NCBI GenBank assembly: GCA_963693365.1
Contig: CAVNZM010000011.1
Span: 6,138,001 to 6,202,000 of the forward strand
Source of the DNA: Amoebidium appalachense
Taxonomy: Eukaryota; Ichthyosporea
Reading direction: 5' to 3'
DNA length: 64,000 nucleotides
A program made the position numbers and the translations under genes. The notes beneath the pieces were generated by a model that worked only from the letters and a program-made list of their open reading frames with translations, made no database searches and was not told where the DNA came from. Every line of letters starts with the position of its first letter. Position 1 is the stretch's first letter. Shown in pieces: positions 1-10,660 of this stretch.

Positions 1-254
1 AACATGCCATTCGTGATTCTGGTGCGGTCCAAGCCAGTCAGACCTTCGTCCTATTTATGCAAACCTCTTATTGGTTCACTTCGTTTATGTGGTATGCAGC
101 GGAAGAACCATATATGGTTCAATTCTTAGGTCAGAGTGAGTCCTATTGGTGCGGACATAATATTTATGTGATATTCATGACAAAGCACGAATCGTGTGCT
201 AGTAGATCACATTCTTTAGTAAACATGTACAGTTCATGTGTACAGTTGTTTACA
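1..254 (-). mobile_element. LTR fragment, family 1 (first 254 nt, inverted)
   Basis: The reverse complement of this stretch matches the first 254 nt of the LTRs at 6195-6674 and 9309-9788, from the terminal TGTAAACA inward. A few substitutions are visible, so it is an older copy. It runs off the left edge of the window, so whether it is a solo LTR or one end of a full element cannot be told. The short ORF inside it has no protein features. Confidence 0.93.
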
Positions 255-861
255 GTCACGGCAGCACTAAGCTTAACATAAAAATGAAATATATAGGTGT
301 ACCAAAATTATATATTGTAATATTTGGTTGTGTTTGAAATCAAAACTAAATGTACTGCATACCCACACCGACGGGTAGCGCTGCCAGTGGCCAGCCGCTG
401 AGGGCTGGGGACATGTGACACGTACACGTGCGTAGACACAGCCAATAGACACGCACCTTGAACTCCTTGTAAACCCTCTAAACTCTCAGGTTTTTTTCCT
501 GCGGGTTCGTGTTGTAACCAAAATTTCAGGAATCTAAGACCGCGCCACCAGGGGCCATTATACAAACGAGTGTAACCATGGTAATACATACGGAAAAAGG
601 AGTCTCTACAACCTAGAACCAGTTCCCTTTTTTATATATTTCAATTTATGAATTTTTGCAATACGAAAGACAACACTCAAGGTTATGTTTCAACGGAAGT
701 TTACCAGGCCTAAAGCTTAGCTAACCCGATAAGAGAAAAGATGCAACTCCCTCTTTCTTTTCTCTTCCTGTTTTTTTCTGCCTTCTCGCGTTATTACCAT
801 ATGCAGTATAAGTTTCTTTCTCGTTCTGATAGAGAAATCAAAGGTAAAACTCGGTCGGCAT

Positions 862-1263
862 GTGTTATGTTCGCAACACCGTACTGACCATTATCGCTTT
901 TTGGGAGCTTTGGCAGGATACATTTCTCCTGCTGTTCGTATGGATACCACCCTAGTAGATAAGTCTGTATGGTGCTCTGATGTTGATATTGCCTGGGAAG
1001 TTGTGCAGTGGCGTTGTAATTCTTGTTTTCATCGCCGCTGGTGCCACTTTTGTGCTGAACTTTTTAATCGCAAGCATGTTGATAGGTGTGAGTTTTTATG
1101 TCGCGTTTTACCTCTTTCGCTACGGGTGTCTGCTACACTAGCTGGTAATGTGAACACTTTAGACTTTTTGTTGAATTCTATTGGTCGTCACATTGAGTAT
1201 TTATATGCTTTTTCACACAGTGTTCAGGTATCTCAGTATGCACTGGCACTTGTTACTGGATAA
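862..1263 (+). CDS. hypothetical 133-aa ORF with a Cys/His cluster
   Basis: An uninterrupted 133-codon ORF that I do not recognise. Around residues 50-62 it has a Cys/His-rich patch (CNSC, HRRWCHFC) that could bind zinc. The rest is moderately hydrophobic, with no signal peptide or clear membrane segment. AATAAA (1326-1331) lies about 60 bases after the stop, followed by the hairpin at 1343-1390, which is weak support for a transcript end. It could equally be a chance ORF, since no splice sites, neighbours or homologues support it. Confidence 0.25.
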   Translation: MLCSQHRTDHYRFLGALAGYISPAVRMDTTLVDKSVWCSDVDIAWEVVQWRCNSCFHRRWCHFCAELFNRKHVDRCEFLCRVLPLSLRVSATLAGNVNTLDFLLNSIGRHIEYLYAFSHSVQVSQYALALVTG

Positions 1264-1342
1264 CTCGTGAAGTTTTTATTGTCTTCTCAGTATCCTGTGC
1301 ATACTTGCGGCATATCTTTCCGTCGAATAAATCCAGTCAAAA

Positions 1343-1390
1343 GAAAAAAAGCAACTCCCCACTCTCAACGGTGAGTGCTGGGGGTTTTTT
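1343..1390 (+). terminator. hairpin flanked by A-tract and T-tract
   Basis: An A-rich stretch, an imperfect GC stem (AACTCCCC pairing with GGGGGTT, plus CTC with GAG across a small bulge), then T6. The shape is that of an intrinsic terminator, although the setting is eukaryotic. It lies 80 bases after the stop of the ORF at 862-1263. Confidence 0.3.
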
Positions 1391-2514
1391 CAAAAACAGT
1401 GACGTCGTCTCTCCACCCGGGGCGGCAGGGCTTGTAATTCGTTTTTATCATAGTGGATGTTAGGGAATCGAGTGCACATTTTTCGTAACCTCAAATGGAA
1501 TTAGCGGCTTTTGTTTTCGAATTTCAGAATCCTTTTACTGGCAAGTGGCACAGCAATTTTAACCCCTGAAGCCTGGGCCGTCACTGATTGGTACGCAGAT
1601 TTATCACATTTTGAAAGACTATTGGAACACATTTTGTTTCATGGACATTGTTATATATGTATTATTAGAAAGAAGCGCCATAAAATTATAATTTTTTGTA
1701 ACCATGAGATTACGAAGTAAAGCGAGTAAGAATGTAGCATCAGTAGCCTGACAAAACGGCAAATGCAACAAATGTGCACCAATCAAACGTCGTAGATGTC
1801 ATTCCTCCTTCAAGCCGCAAAGATGCCTTTCAGTGCACAGTTTCTTGAATCGACTGTGCTATAAAACAGCTGTTGCTGGCTCATTTCACGTCAGTTCTTC
1901 GGGTGTCTTATGGTTTCTTAGATTGGCAGAAACGGGTGGTTGAATCAGTTGTCTTCCTTAGTAACAAACACAGGAGCCCGTGCCGGGTTGGCAGCTGAGG
2001 TATTTCTTCCCGTAAACCAACAAGATTGCCCTTCTAACATGATCATATGATTTCTTAATCGTTTTACCCTTTGTGGGCATACATAAATTCTCCTTTTGTA
2101 GTAGTTGGGTCGTTTTTTCTCGTGTGTTAAGATAGCATGTCTTGTGTTACAAAATCACCCTCGTTGGACGCTGATTACGTAATGCAATATTAGCAATGAA
2201 TGGTGTTTTTTTTAATGATGGGTGCACAATTTCCCGAAATCGTAGGAATTCAAAACCGTTAACGATGTTCCTTTAAACGTTGTAAACATGCACATGCATA
2301 CTTTCCTCTTAGTGCCTACAGCCGGCGTTTTGACATGCCTCCTGAGCAGGTTTATACTGGCTGTCACTCGCCTGTTAGCGTTGTTGTGTCGCTTTGTAAC
2401 GAGTGCCAAGAGTACATGATAGCGTTGTGTGACTGTGAGAGTGTGTGCACATGTCCGTATAATGGCCCTCATTGAGATTGCTGATCGTATTTACTCCTGC
2501 ACGCACAGAAAGAG

Positions 2515-3565
<1,051 letters not shown>

Positions 3566-3966
3566 ATGCCGCGGAGGACATGGCCGGCACAAGTCCCTGT
3601 GTCCCACGTGCACCAACAAAGGCTCCAAAGGCCACAGCGCCACCAACGCCTCCACAGTGCCCACGCCGGTGACGCCCGACCCGCCTCGAGGCCCCCACAG
3701 CCGGTTTATTCCAAAGGCGGGCACAAAGACGACGGAGACACCCCCCACAACACCAGTGTCGGTCCCCCAAAAGTCAAAACTAACAGCGTCCCCCGCGGCC
3801 CATGTGACCCGGGTATCTGCCAAAGCGCCAGAGGCAGTGGGCACGGCGGGGGGGACGGCAGCGACGGGTGCCTTGCCGACGGGGGTGCCACGGGGGGGGA
3901 CTGCGGCGGCAGCCAAGGGGGCGTATATTACACGGCGGTCACGCGCCGGGCGGTTTTGAACGGTTC

Positions 3967-4500
3967 ATGATTATGCCGATGCATCAGCGTATCGACAAGT
4001 TGAACGAAAATGTGGCGGGGCTCCGGGAGGAGGTGCGTGAGCTTGCAGGCATGGTCGGTGATTTGACCAGGACAGTCGCAGGACACGACCGGCACCTGCA
4101 GCAGGCTACCGACGTGCTGCGTGAGTTAACCTGCAACTTCCCGCTGGTGTACCGAGTGCTGTGTCAAATCTACCCCGAGCAGTTCCCCCCTGCTCCCCCG
4201 CAACCTACCCCCACCACTCCCGCCCCTGACCACCCCGCCGCTGCCCCTGCCCACGGTGGTACCATCGGCGTCGTCCCTGTTTCAAGTTTCGTGCAAAACC
4301 CCCCCGCCAATGTCCCCGCCACTTCTGCCCGTGACCCCCGCGTCGCTGCCCCTGGCCGCGGTACCATCGGCGCTACCCCTGCTTTCGTGCCTGCCCCTGC
4401 CCTTCTGCTATCTCCTCCCCCATATGGCCCCACCGTTGCTGCCCACGCGCCCGTGCCTGCCGGGGTTCCCTCCTCCGTCGCCCCGTCCACCACTCACTGA
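3967..4500 (+). CDS. coiled-coil plus Pro-rich protein, probable retroelement structural ORF
   Basis: From the first in-frame Met at 3967 the product is about 177 aa. Residues 8-55 show regular heptads (IDKLNENVAGLREEVREL and onward), a good coiled-coil. They are followed by PLVYRVLCQIYPEQF and then about 100 residues of Pro/Ala/Thr-rich sequence with repeats of the type GGTIG...PVSSF. This order suits a self-assembling gag-like protein. The frame is open further upstream (to 3868), so the start is uncertain. The next frame downstream (to 4714) repeats the motif TEPVAPSS found again after the LTR at 12260, which ties this region to the same element group. Confidence 0.45.
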   Translation: MIMPMHQRIDKLNENVAGLREEVRELAGMVGDLTRTVAGHDRHLQQATDVLRELTCNFPLVYRVLCQIYPEQFPPAPPQPTPTTPAPDHPAAAPAHGGTIGVVPVSSFVQNPPANVPATSARDPRVAAPGRGTIGATPAFVPAPALLLSPPPYGPTVAAHAPVPAGVPSSVAPSTTH

Positions 4501-4713
4501 GCCCGTGGCCCCCTCCTCCGTCGCCCCGCCCACCAACACTGAGCCCGTGGCCCCCTCCTCCGTCGTGCCTACCACCAACACCGCGCTTGGTGCCCTCTCC
4601 GCCGCCACCACCACTGCACGTGCCACGTCTGGCAACCAGGAGGAGCTCACGAGCCCCGACCAGTCAACCGGGGACCGTCACGAGGCCCCGCCGAGCACCT
4701 GTACCTTAGTCTA
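4490..4713 (+). mobile_element. gag-like segment shared with 12302-12510
   Basis: The reading TEPVAPSS...TNTALGALSAATTT...GNQEEL...STGDRHE is nearly identical to the ORF that begins just after the LTR and primer site at 12260. Tandem TEPV-PSS units are visible in both copies. The segment stops sharply at 4713, where the inverted integrase fragment begins, so 4713/4714 is a rearrangement breakpoint. Confidence 0.75.
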
Positions 4714-5665
4714 AGTCAAACATAGCTGCCAAATTCGAGCCGTTGTCCGATACTAAAAATTCCGGACGACCGTGACGGCAGTAGATGGAGTCTTCGAATG
4801 CTTTTGCTACGTCTTCGGCTGTGGGTGTTTTGTGAAATAAAATCACTTCCGGCCAGCGAGTGAAGAGGTCGAGAAACACCAACAGGAAAACTCTGAGATC
4901 AGATTTTGTAGGCATCTCAGTAATGTCCATAGACACGTATTGAAAGGGATAGGTGGGTACAAAACCATCGTGAATTCGTAGTTTCTTTTGCATTCGAGGT
5001 GTCTTCCGGTATTGACAGGCTTTGCATGTGGTTACCCACTGCAGTGAGTCTTGCCATACACGTGGCCACCATGCTGTCTGGGTAACACGGTGGAAGGTGC
5101 GTGCTGCGTCGAGGTGACCTGCGGTTGGGGCGTCGTGACATGCGGCCAAAACCAGGCGCACAAGCGTAGACGGCACCCAAATTCGTGGTTCCTTGCTGGG
5201 TTTGCGGGGGCCACGCTGTTCTAGGACCCACACATACACAAGGTCATTGTCTATGGTGCAGCGACTAGCTTCCATCGCGATTTCGTTGCCAAATAATTCG
5301 TAGCCCGGTGCTTTTTCCAGGTAGGCCCTGACTCAAGTTAGCAATGTGTTTATCAGCCTTCTGTGCTGACACATACTGTTCATAGGTGGGCATTCGTCCA
5401 TCCGCTTTTGGGGGAATAAATTCCGGCGGCGTGGTATTAAGTTTCGTGAGTTCAGCTGGGGGTGGTGGGTGGCAGCTTGTGCCTGCGCTGTCGCTGCGGC
5501 GGAGCGTGTTACCGCAAACACCGTGGATGAGCCCGAGACTGTGCCGATCAGTGAGGGGTATGTCAGCTCAGTATCTTCGGGTCCTGGTTGCGCATTTTTT
5601 TTAGATGGCCGAGAGAGTCCATCAGCATTGCTGTGGTGTTTGTCTGCCCTGTGCTGAATTTCGTA
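4714..5665 (-). pseudogene. Ty3/gypsy pol fragment: RNase H end and N-terminal half of integrase
   Basis: Read on the minus strand, 5665-5590 encodes the typical end of Ty3/gypsy RNase H (HRADKHHSNADGLSRPS). 5275-4714 encodes integrase: an H2C2 zinc-binding domain (HDAPTAGH...CKACQYRK), the first catalytic Asp region (VSMDITEMP) and the second (LVSDNGSN). Reading stops after AAMFDL at 4714. The missing third acidic region and C-terminus lie on the plus strand from 10661, so an inversion has cut integrase in two. Between RNase H and integrase the frame shifts at least once. Protease and most of the reverse transcriptase are absent. It cannot make a functional enzyme as it stands. Confidence 0.9.
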
Positions 5666-5915
5666 TGTGTATAGGCAGCCGAACGCGAACTGCTAAAACA
5701 TGAGACGAAGCCTACATGGTTATGTTGATATCGGACACCCATCCTATGTGTTTTCCCAGAAGAATATTTATGTCAATAATTTCCACAAATAAAACCTGTG
5801 TTCATTTTTGTTTGTGGGTGCCAGTGTCTTCGTAACTTTGTTCGTGTTTTTCTTCATTTTCAGCATCAGAATCAGTGTAGCTGAGTGTGCGCGCAAGCAC
5901 ATCCTTATATGTAAA
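5666..5915. other. junction segment sharing sequence with 12830-12960 (inverted)
   Basis: Between the end of the gag-like ORF and the RNase H remnant lie about 250 bases, of which about 5676-5800 match the reverse complement of about 12830-12960 (AACTGCTAAAACA..., CCTACATGGTTATGT...). One copy has gained or lost a short ATTTATTGACATAAA duplication. It marks the deletion that removed protease and reverse transcriptase, or is a piece of another element. Confidence 0.6.
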
Positions 5916-6194
5916 TTACGTGGGGAGTGCGGGAGGTGCAATTACCTTGGGATCGGTGCACCCAGATGGGACCGGGGACAAAGGCTTCTTGCCTGTGGTG
6001 GGTGGGGGAGGACGGGGGGTGGTGGGCACCGTCGTATTTTTCACACGTGCCTCAGCCACCAACTGTGCTTCCCGCTCCAACTCAGACCATTTCGCGGACG
6101 TGCACAACATTCTAGACAGTGTGGTGTCTTCCATCTGCGAAATCTCACTGTAAATCTGCGCGACATCAGCTTCGAGGTCCATCACAGGCCGCCC
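5916..6194 (-). pseudogene. C-terminal part of gag-like ORF, split by LTR element
   Basis: The minus-strand reading begins at the CGCCC target duplication and continues for about 90 residues (PVMDLEADVAQIYSEISQ..., then Pro/Thr-rich) to a stop at 5916. It is the direct continuation of the ORF that breaks at 9789: the last codons there (AIQTAIDAGR) run straight into this piece once the 3.6 kb element and one CGCCC copy are removed. Alpha-helical content and a Pro-rich tail are compatible with a capsid-type protein, but no zinc knuckle is seen. Confidence 0.75.
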
Positions 6195-6674
6195 TGTAAA
6201 CAACTGTACACATGAACTGTACATGTTTACTAAAGAATGTGATCTACTAGCACACGATTCGTGCTTTGTCATGAATATCACATAAATATTATGTCCGCAC
6301 CAATAGGACTCACTCTGACCTAAGAATTGAACCATATATGGTTCTTCAGCTGCATACCACATAAACGAAGTGAACCAATAAGAGGTTTGCATAAATAGGA
6401 CAAAGGTCTGACTGGCTCGGACCGCACCAGAATCACGAATGGCATGTTGCCACCCGCGCTGGCCGCGGATGAACCAATCCTGGGCCTTGATCCGAAACCT
6501 GGGGGCTATATAAGAAAGCCGTCCCAGTACGGGGATCACATCAGTGAAGTCTGAGACAGACTGAGTCGGCCCATAGTAAAAGCAACCTGGCCGCGTGTGC
6601 CTTTCTACCCGTTCTCTGTCTTTATTTTGATTCAGTTGTACTCTGCCTTATCCTAACTAGTCCAACTGTTTACA
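6195..6674 (+). repeat. left LTR of the 6.2-9.8 kb element
   Basis: 480 bp with TG...CA ends. CCAAT-type boxes (ACCAATAGGA, AACCAATAAG, AACCAATCCT) lie upstream of TATATAAG near 6510, a promoter layout also found in the second LTR family at 11605-12213. The 3' half resembles family 2 while the 5' half differs. Confidence 0.95.
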
Positions 6675-6675
6675 T

Positions 6676-6694
6676 TGGCGACCGCGGCAGGACA
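6676..6694 (+). other. primer-binding site, tRNA-Arg-like
   Basis: TGGCGACCGCGGCAGGAC begins one base after the LTR. Its complement ends CGGTCGCCA, as expected for the acceptor stem and CCA end of a tRNA. The same TTGGCGACCGCG follows the LTR at 12213 and the inverted LTR at 10391. The exact tRNA cannot be fixed without the organism's tRNA set. Confidence 0.7.
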
Positions 6695-6727
6695 CTGTTT
6701 TACATTGCCAACTGTTTACATTGGCGA

Positions 6728-6818
6728 CCGCGCAGTTCAAGAATCTCGCATCCTTCGAATCTCACATCTTTCAATCAGTTCAAGAATCTCACATCTTTCA
6801 ATCAGCTCAAGAATCTCC
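6728..6818 (+). repeat. triplicated leader motif before the short gag-start
   Basis: Three tandem copies of about 28 bp (TTCAAGAATCTCRCATCTTTC-type) precede an ATG at 6820. Related LTR leaders at 10340-10390 (minus) and 12225-12258 have one copy only. The ATG opens a 19-codon ORF (stop 6877-6879), probably a truncated gag start. Confidence 0.8.
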
Positions 6819-6899
6819 CATGGCCGATCACAATCCTTTTTACCCCGATGATAGGCACATCTTTCCTTGTCCGGCTTAGAATATATACACCTACAAGTT

Positions 6900-9150
6900 T
6901 GAAGTGGCCAGCCCACCTACACGGAAAGAATTGAAAGCATGTAAAACTTCTTTTGCTACGACACATCAAAAATGTGAAGAAAAACGAATACACAACGAAA
7001 CAACGAATACACGAACAAACGAATAAAGAATTGCTAACGAAGCAATGAACCAACGAAAAACGAACCATCACGAATACGCAATGAAATAAAGAATTAACGA
7101 CAAACGATTGCATAGAGGAAATACGAAATGAATGCAACACGAAAACAAAACGAAGTAACGAATTTATCAAACGACAAAAAACGAAAAACGAAAGCAAAAT
7201 GAACTGGAAATACGAAAATGCAAGAACGAATGCACAACACTGCTTGGGTTGCAATGCACACAGCCCCCTCTATGTTAGGAAGAAAATAAAACCGTTGCCC
7301 TTGCGTGCATTGCGCTATTGCACACTGTCATCGTGTCCATGCCACCGCATGCACCTCCACACTCGCAAGCCAGATGCACGGCCACTTTCAGCACGAATGC
7401 ATTTAAAGAAGAAGATAGTCGCTGTTCCTATAGCATGTAGGACCTAAGATCTTATGAAAGTAGTGTTGCATGCATGCTTCGAATTTCTTGCTGTTTTCGA
7501 ATACAGCATGCCCCATAGTTTAGCGCACAGGATGCACAACATGCGCATGAATGTATGCTGGCATGCCTAAACACATTACGAACATATGCCTCATGTATGG
7601 CGGCCCTTCCTGGTGCCACGCCCTAACAAATTTGCACTCTTGGTGCACAAAAGGCATGTAATAAAGTCGATGCAGAACTTTTGTTCATGCATGTGAAAAA
7701 CAAAGAAGGTGTTGGGTACGAATTTTAAGGTGAATGCCCGTCTGTGGCAATACTGTGTAACATACCAATTACACTGTCAAGCCTTGCACTAGCTGCCGGC
7801 ACACCCCCACCAGAACAAAAGAATGTGGTATGGGCACCGTTCCCTCACAACCCCAGCATACAGCGTCAGTATTTTGGCTGGAAGCCTTTCAGTTTCGAAT
7901 TACGAATACCCTCCTTCACTACTGAAGAAAGTGACGTGGAAGACAAATACGAATACGAATGCAAGGTGTTGTTGACTAACACATCGGACCATCATGTGTA
8001 CCTACTAGGCCCTGGTACGGAGGTGACCATGTTATTCCCTTGCAATATGATGACACTGTAACAATTTAGCACGTGCATACCCCACCAATGGGCACATGCG
8101 GGAGACAACCCCACAAGCTGCCTTATTGGGCACCTCTGCTAAAACGAATATTCTTCTCACGAAGGAACAGAAGAATGCCACGAACACGAACCACACACCC
8201 CCCAGGCAGCTACTTACGTCTGATGTATGAAAGTAGTAGGTGTGTGAACGGGGTAACTTCATGAACACCAACACGAAAGAAAGCACAGCACAAAGCAGTT
8301 CCACGAATACGAATGGTTTTGGTATTCCACACAACGAACAGAACCTACAGTAGGGCCACCTACAAATGAAGCAGAGGATGGGGCACCATCCAGACCTGCA
8401 CTGGAGGATATGAAAACACGAAGCGCGCTCACGAAGTTGCTTACAAAAGAAAGGGCGACTCCGACGACTTTTCTTTTTAGGCCAAGCCTCCAGAAGAATG
8501 TATTATGCCTGGAATCCCCCTGCTCAACGAAAATGGCTGGCAAATGGGATACGAAAACTGCTCACGAATGGAAGCATGTGTTTTCTGAAGGAGGCTTGCT
8601 TTGCCTACCCTCTTCTTATGAATTATGAACCGGGCTTTTACTGGTTCTGACGGGTGATATATTTCTTTATGTCGCCCAACGAAGAACACTTGGGCATTTT
8701 TATTCTGTTTTTCCCAGCTCCGATGATGCAGGGTTAAAGCTGAAAGGAAAGAAGTGCTCTTTGTTCATGAAAGAAGTGGCTTTTCCGGCCATGGTGACTC
8801 GCCTTACAGTCTTATGGTAGAACCGGGATAAGGAGCAGTGGCTAAGCCTTGAAGCTATCCACCACTACCTGAGCTACGAAGTGACCTAAGGCTCGAGTTA
8901 TATTCATTATCGAATGTTTGGTATGATCATTCATCCACACAACCAAATTACTCGCAATTGAAAACGAATCTGCGGGAGTATCCTAAAAAGGAAAAATTCC
9001 CAAAAAGGAAAATACTACTTCTACAGAAAAGCCAAGCACAGAGACGAAGGCTTAGCGAATTATTCGCACGCACACTCTGCAACAATCTTCGCCACGAAAA
9101 TGAAATCACAGAAGAATGCTGCATGAATTTACGTTTTGGCAAATGAAGAA
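6900..9150. repeat. interior enriched in CGAA/ACGAA pentamers
   Basis: The non-coding interior is studded with ACGAA and CGAAT (for example 6980-7200 and 8145-8330), often every 5-15 bases. The same motif in antisense (TTCGT) pervades the unrelated gag-like ORF at 9900-10140. Apart from the ORF at 7744-8061, nothing else is recognisable in this interval. Confidence 0.6.
7744..8061 (+). CDS. 105-aa ORF inside the LTR element, unrecognised
   Basis: It is the only sizeable ORF in the interior. The C-terminal half (EDKYEYECKVLLTNTSD, VYLLGPGTEVTMLF) reads like a beta-rich domain with alternating hydrophobics. It vaguely recalls trimeric dUTPase-type folds carried by some retroelements, but I see no dUTPase catalytic motif and do not assign one. 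The flanking interior has no linked ORF. It may be the remnant of a protein from the autonomous partner or a captured host fragment. Confidence 0.3.
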   Translation: MAILCNIPITLSSLALAAGTPPPEQKNVVWAPFPHNPSIQRQYFGWKPFSFELRIPSFTTEESDVEDKYEYECKVLLTNTSDHHVYLLGPGTEVTMLFPCNMMTL

Positions 9151-9308
9151 GTGCTCATAGACGTGCACAACTCTATTCCACCGTCCTTGCTCTGTTCTGT
9201 CCAGCAGCTCGGCACACACAAGAATTCTCGCTGAAGGTTGTTTATCGCCTCTCAGCCTGGTGGTTTGCTTGTCTAACGACACCACCAGGCTCCCGACAAG
9301 GGGGGGAG

Positions 9309-9788
9309 TGTAAACAACTGTACACATGAACTGTACATGTTTACTAAAGAATGTGATCTACTAGCACACGATTCGTGCTTTGTCATGAATATCACATAAA
9401 TATTATGTCCGCACCAATAGGACTCACTCTGACCTAAGAATTGAACCATATATGGTTCTTCAGCTGCATACCACATAAACGAAGTGAACCAATAAGAGGT
9501 TTGCATAAATAGGACAAAGGTCTGACTGGCTCGGACCGCACCAGAATCACGAATGGCATGTTGCCACCCGCGCTGGCCGCGGATGAACCAATCCTGGGCC
9601 TTGATCCGAAACCTGGGGGCTATATAAGAAAGCCGTCCCAGTACGGGGATCACATCAGTGAAGTCTGAGACAGACTGAGTCGGCCCATAGTAAAAGCAAC
9701 CTGGCCGCGTGTGCCTTTCTACCCGTTCTCTGTCTTTATTTTGATTCAGTTGTACTCTGCCTTATCCTAACTAGTCCAACTGTTTACA
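9309..9788 (+). repeat. right LTR of the 6.2-9.8 kb element
   Basis: 480 bp, matching the left LTR throughout by eye. It is preceded by the inverted motif CAGCCTGGTGGTTTGC...CCACCAGGCT and a purine tract, a 3' end layout also present before the LTR at 11605. Confidence 0.95.
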
Positions 9789-10339
9789 CGCCCAGCATCG
9801 ATTGCAGTTTGAATGGCACGTCTCAGAGTTTCAATACGATAGAACTTGGAGAGAACACGGCCCCGCACCTCTGCCAGAGCCGTGGCAGTGTCCCGGTCTT
9901 GTTTCGTTTTTTCCTTCGTTGCTACTTGAAGTTCGTTCGTGTGTTTGTTGGGGTTCGTAAGTTCGTTGTTCGTCGTCTGTTCGTTGGTGTTCGTGTGTTC
10001 GTTGATGTTCGTATTTTCGTGGGTTTTCGTGTGTTCGTTGCGCTTCGTTTTGTGTTTGGGTTTCGTGCTTTCGTTGGGCTTCGTTTGTTCGTTGCCAGTG
10101 GGCTTCGTAGTTGCCTTTGTGTTCGTGTGTGTGTTGGGTTTTGTGATCGTGTTCCATTTCTGGGTAGCACGAGGCTGTGTAGGGGGAGGGGTGGGGAGTG
10201 TTTTCGTGCCCTGCCCCGGAGTCTTGGCTTTCTTCTGCGTTGGGGGCGGCGGTTTGACTGCGGTAGGCTTCTTGGTGTCACGTGTCAGTTTGCTTTCATT
10301 GTCCGAGAGTACAGGGTAGTCGTCAAATTCGCCCGCCAT
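9789..10339 (-). pseudogene. N-terminal part of gag-like ORF, split by LTR element
   Basis: On the minus strand an ATG at 10339 follows an LTR leader identical to that at 12213-12255, so this is the first ORF of a retroelement. The product starts with MAGEFDDYPVLSDNESKLT, then has Pro/Lys/Thr-rich sequence and about 60 residues of Asn/Glu/Thr/His repeats of the form NEHTNTNEQT, from a repeated GTTCGT motif. A helical segment follows (LSKFYRIETLRRAIQTAIDAG). It is cut at 9789 by the LTR element and resumes at 6194. Confidence 0.8.
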
Positions 10340-10391
10340 GGTTGAAGAGATTATTGAAAGATGTGAGATTCTGGAACTGCGCGGTCGCCAA

Positions 10392-10660
10392 TGTAAACAG
10401 TTGAAATAGTTGGGATAAGGCAGAGAACAACTGAATCAGAATAAAGACAGAGAACGGGTAGTAAGGCACACGCGGCCAGGTTACTATTTAATGTGCTCGT
10501 TCAGAGTGATCCCCCGTACTGGGACGGCTTGTTTATATAGCCCCCAGGTTCCGGATCATCTGGATGGGTGGCATTGATGCCTTCGTGACTTCTGACCAGT
10601 CAGAAGTTGCGGTCGTCTTTATGTGCACACAGTGCACCAATAACATGAAGCTAACTAGAT
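10392..10660 (-). mobile_element. truncated LTR, family 2 (inverted)
   Basis: The reverse complement matches the 3' part of the LTR at 11605-12213 (TATATAAACAAGCCG, the CTTCTGAC hairpin) and ends TGTTTACA at 10392. The TTGGCGACCGCG primer site follows at 10391-10380. The first 300-odd bp of the LTR are missing: the match stops near TAGTTAGCTTCATG at about 10652, directly next to the plus-strand integrase half at 10661. This is the second breakpoint of the inversion. Confidence 0.85.

Larger units (their letters stand above)
255..2514. other. unassigned AT-moderate DNA, no recognisable gene
   Basis: This stretch has mixed composition and none of the microsatellites that dominate the rest of the window. 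Apart from one open ORF (862-1263) and a terminator-like hairpin (1343-1390), no protein domain, RNA gene or repeat copy could be recognised. Confidence 0.5.
6195..9788 (+). mobile_element. intact non-autonomous LTR retrotransposon with 5-bp target duplication
   Basis: Two 480-bp LTRs (6195-6674 and 9309-9788) start TGTAAACA and end TGTTTACA. I saw no difference between them by eye, so insertion was recent. The exact duplication CGCCC flanks both sides (6190-6194 and 9789-9793). A primer-binding site (6676-6693) follows the left LTR after one base, and a purine tract (AAGGGGGGGA) precedes the right LTR. The 2.6 kb interior encodes no protease, reverse transcriptase or integrase, only a 19-codon ORF and one 105-codon ORF, so it must be mobilised by a related autonomous element. 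It inserted into the gag-like ORF of an older element lying on the minus strand. Confidence 0.95.

Noticed and set aside
5916-6539. ORF running through the LTR as one 207-aa protein
   Set aside because: Its N-terminal half is an antisense reading of the LTR, also seen at 9273-9653 and 57-281; only the part from 6194 down belongs to the gag-like ORF.
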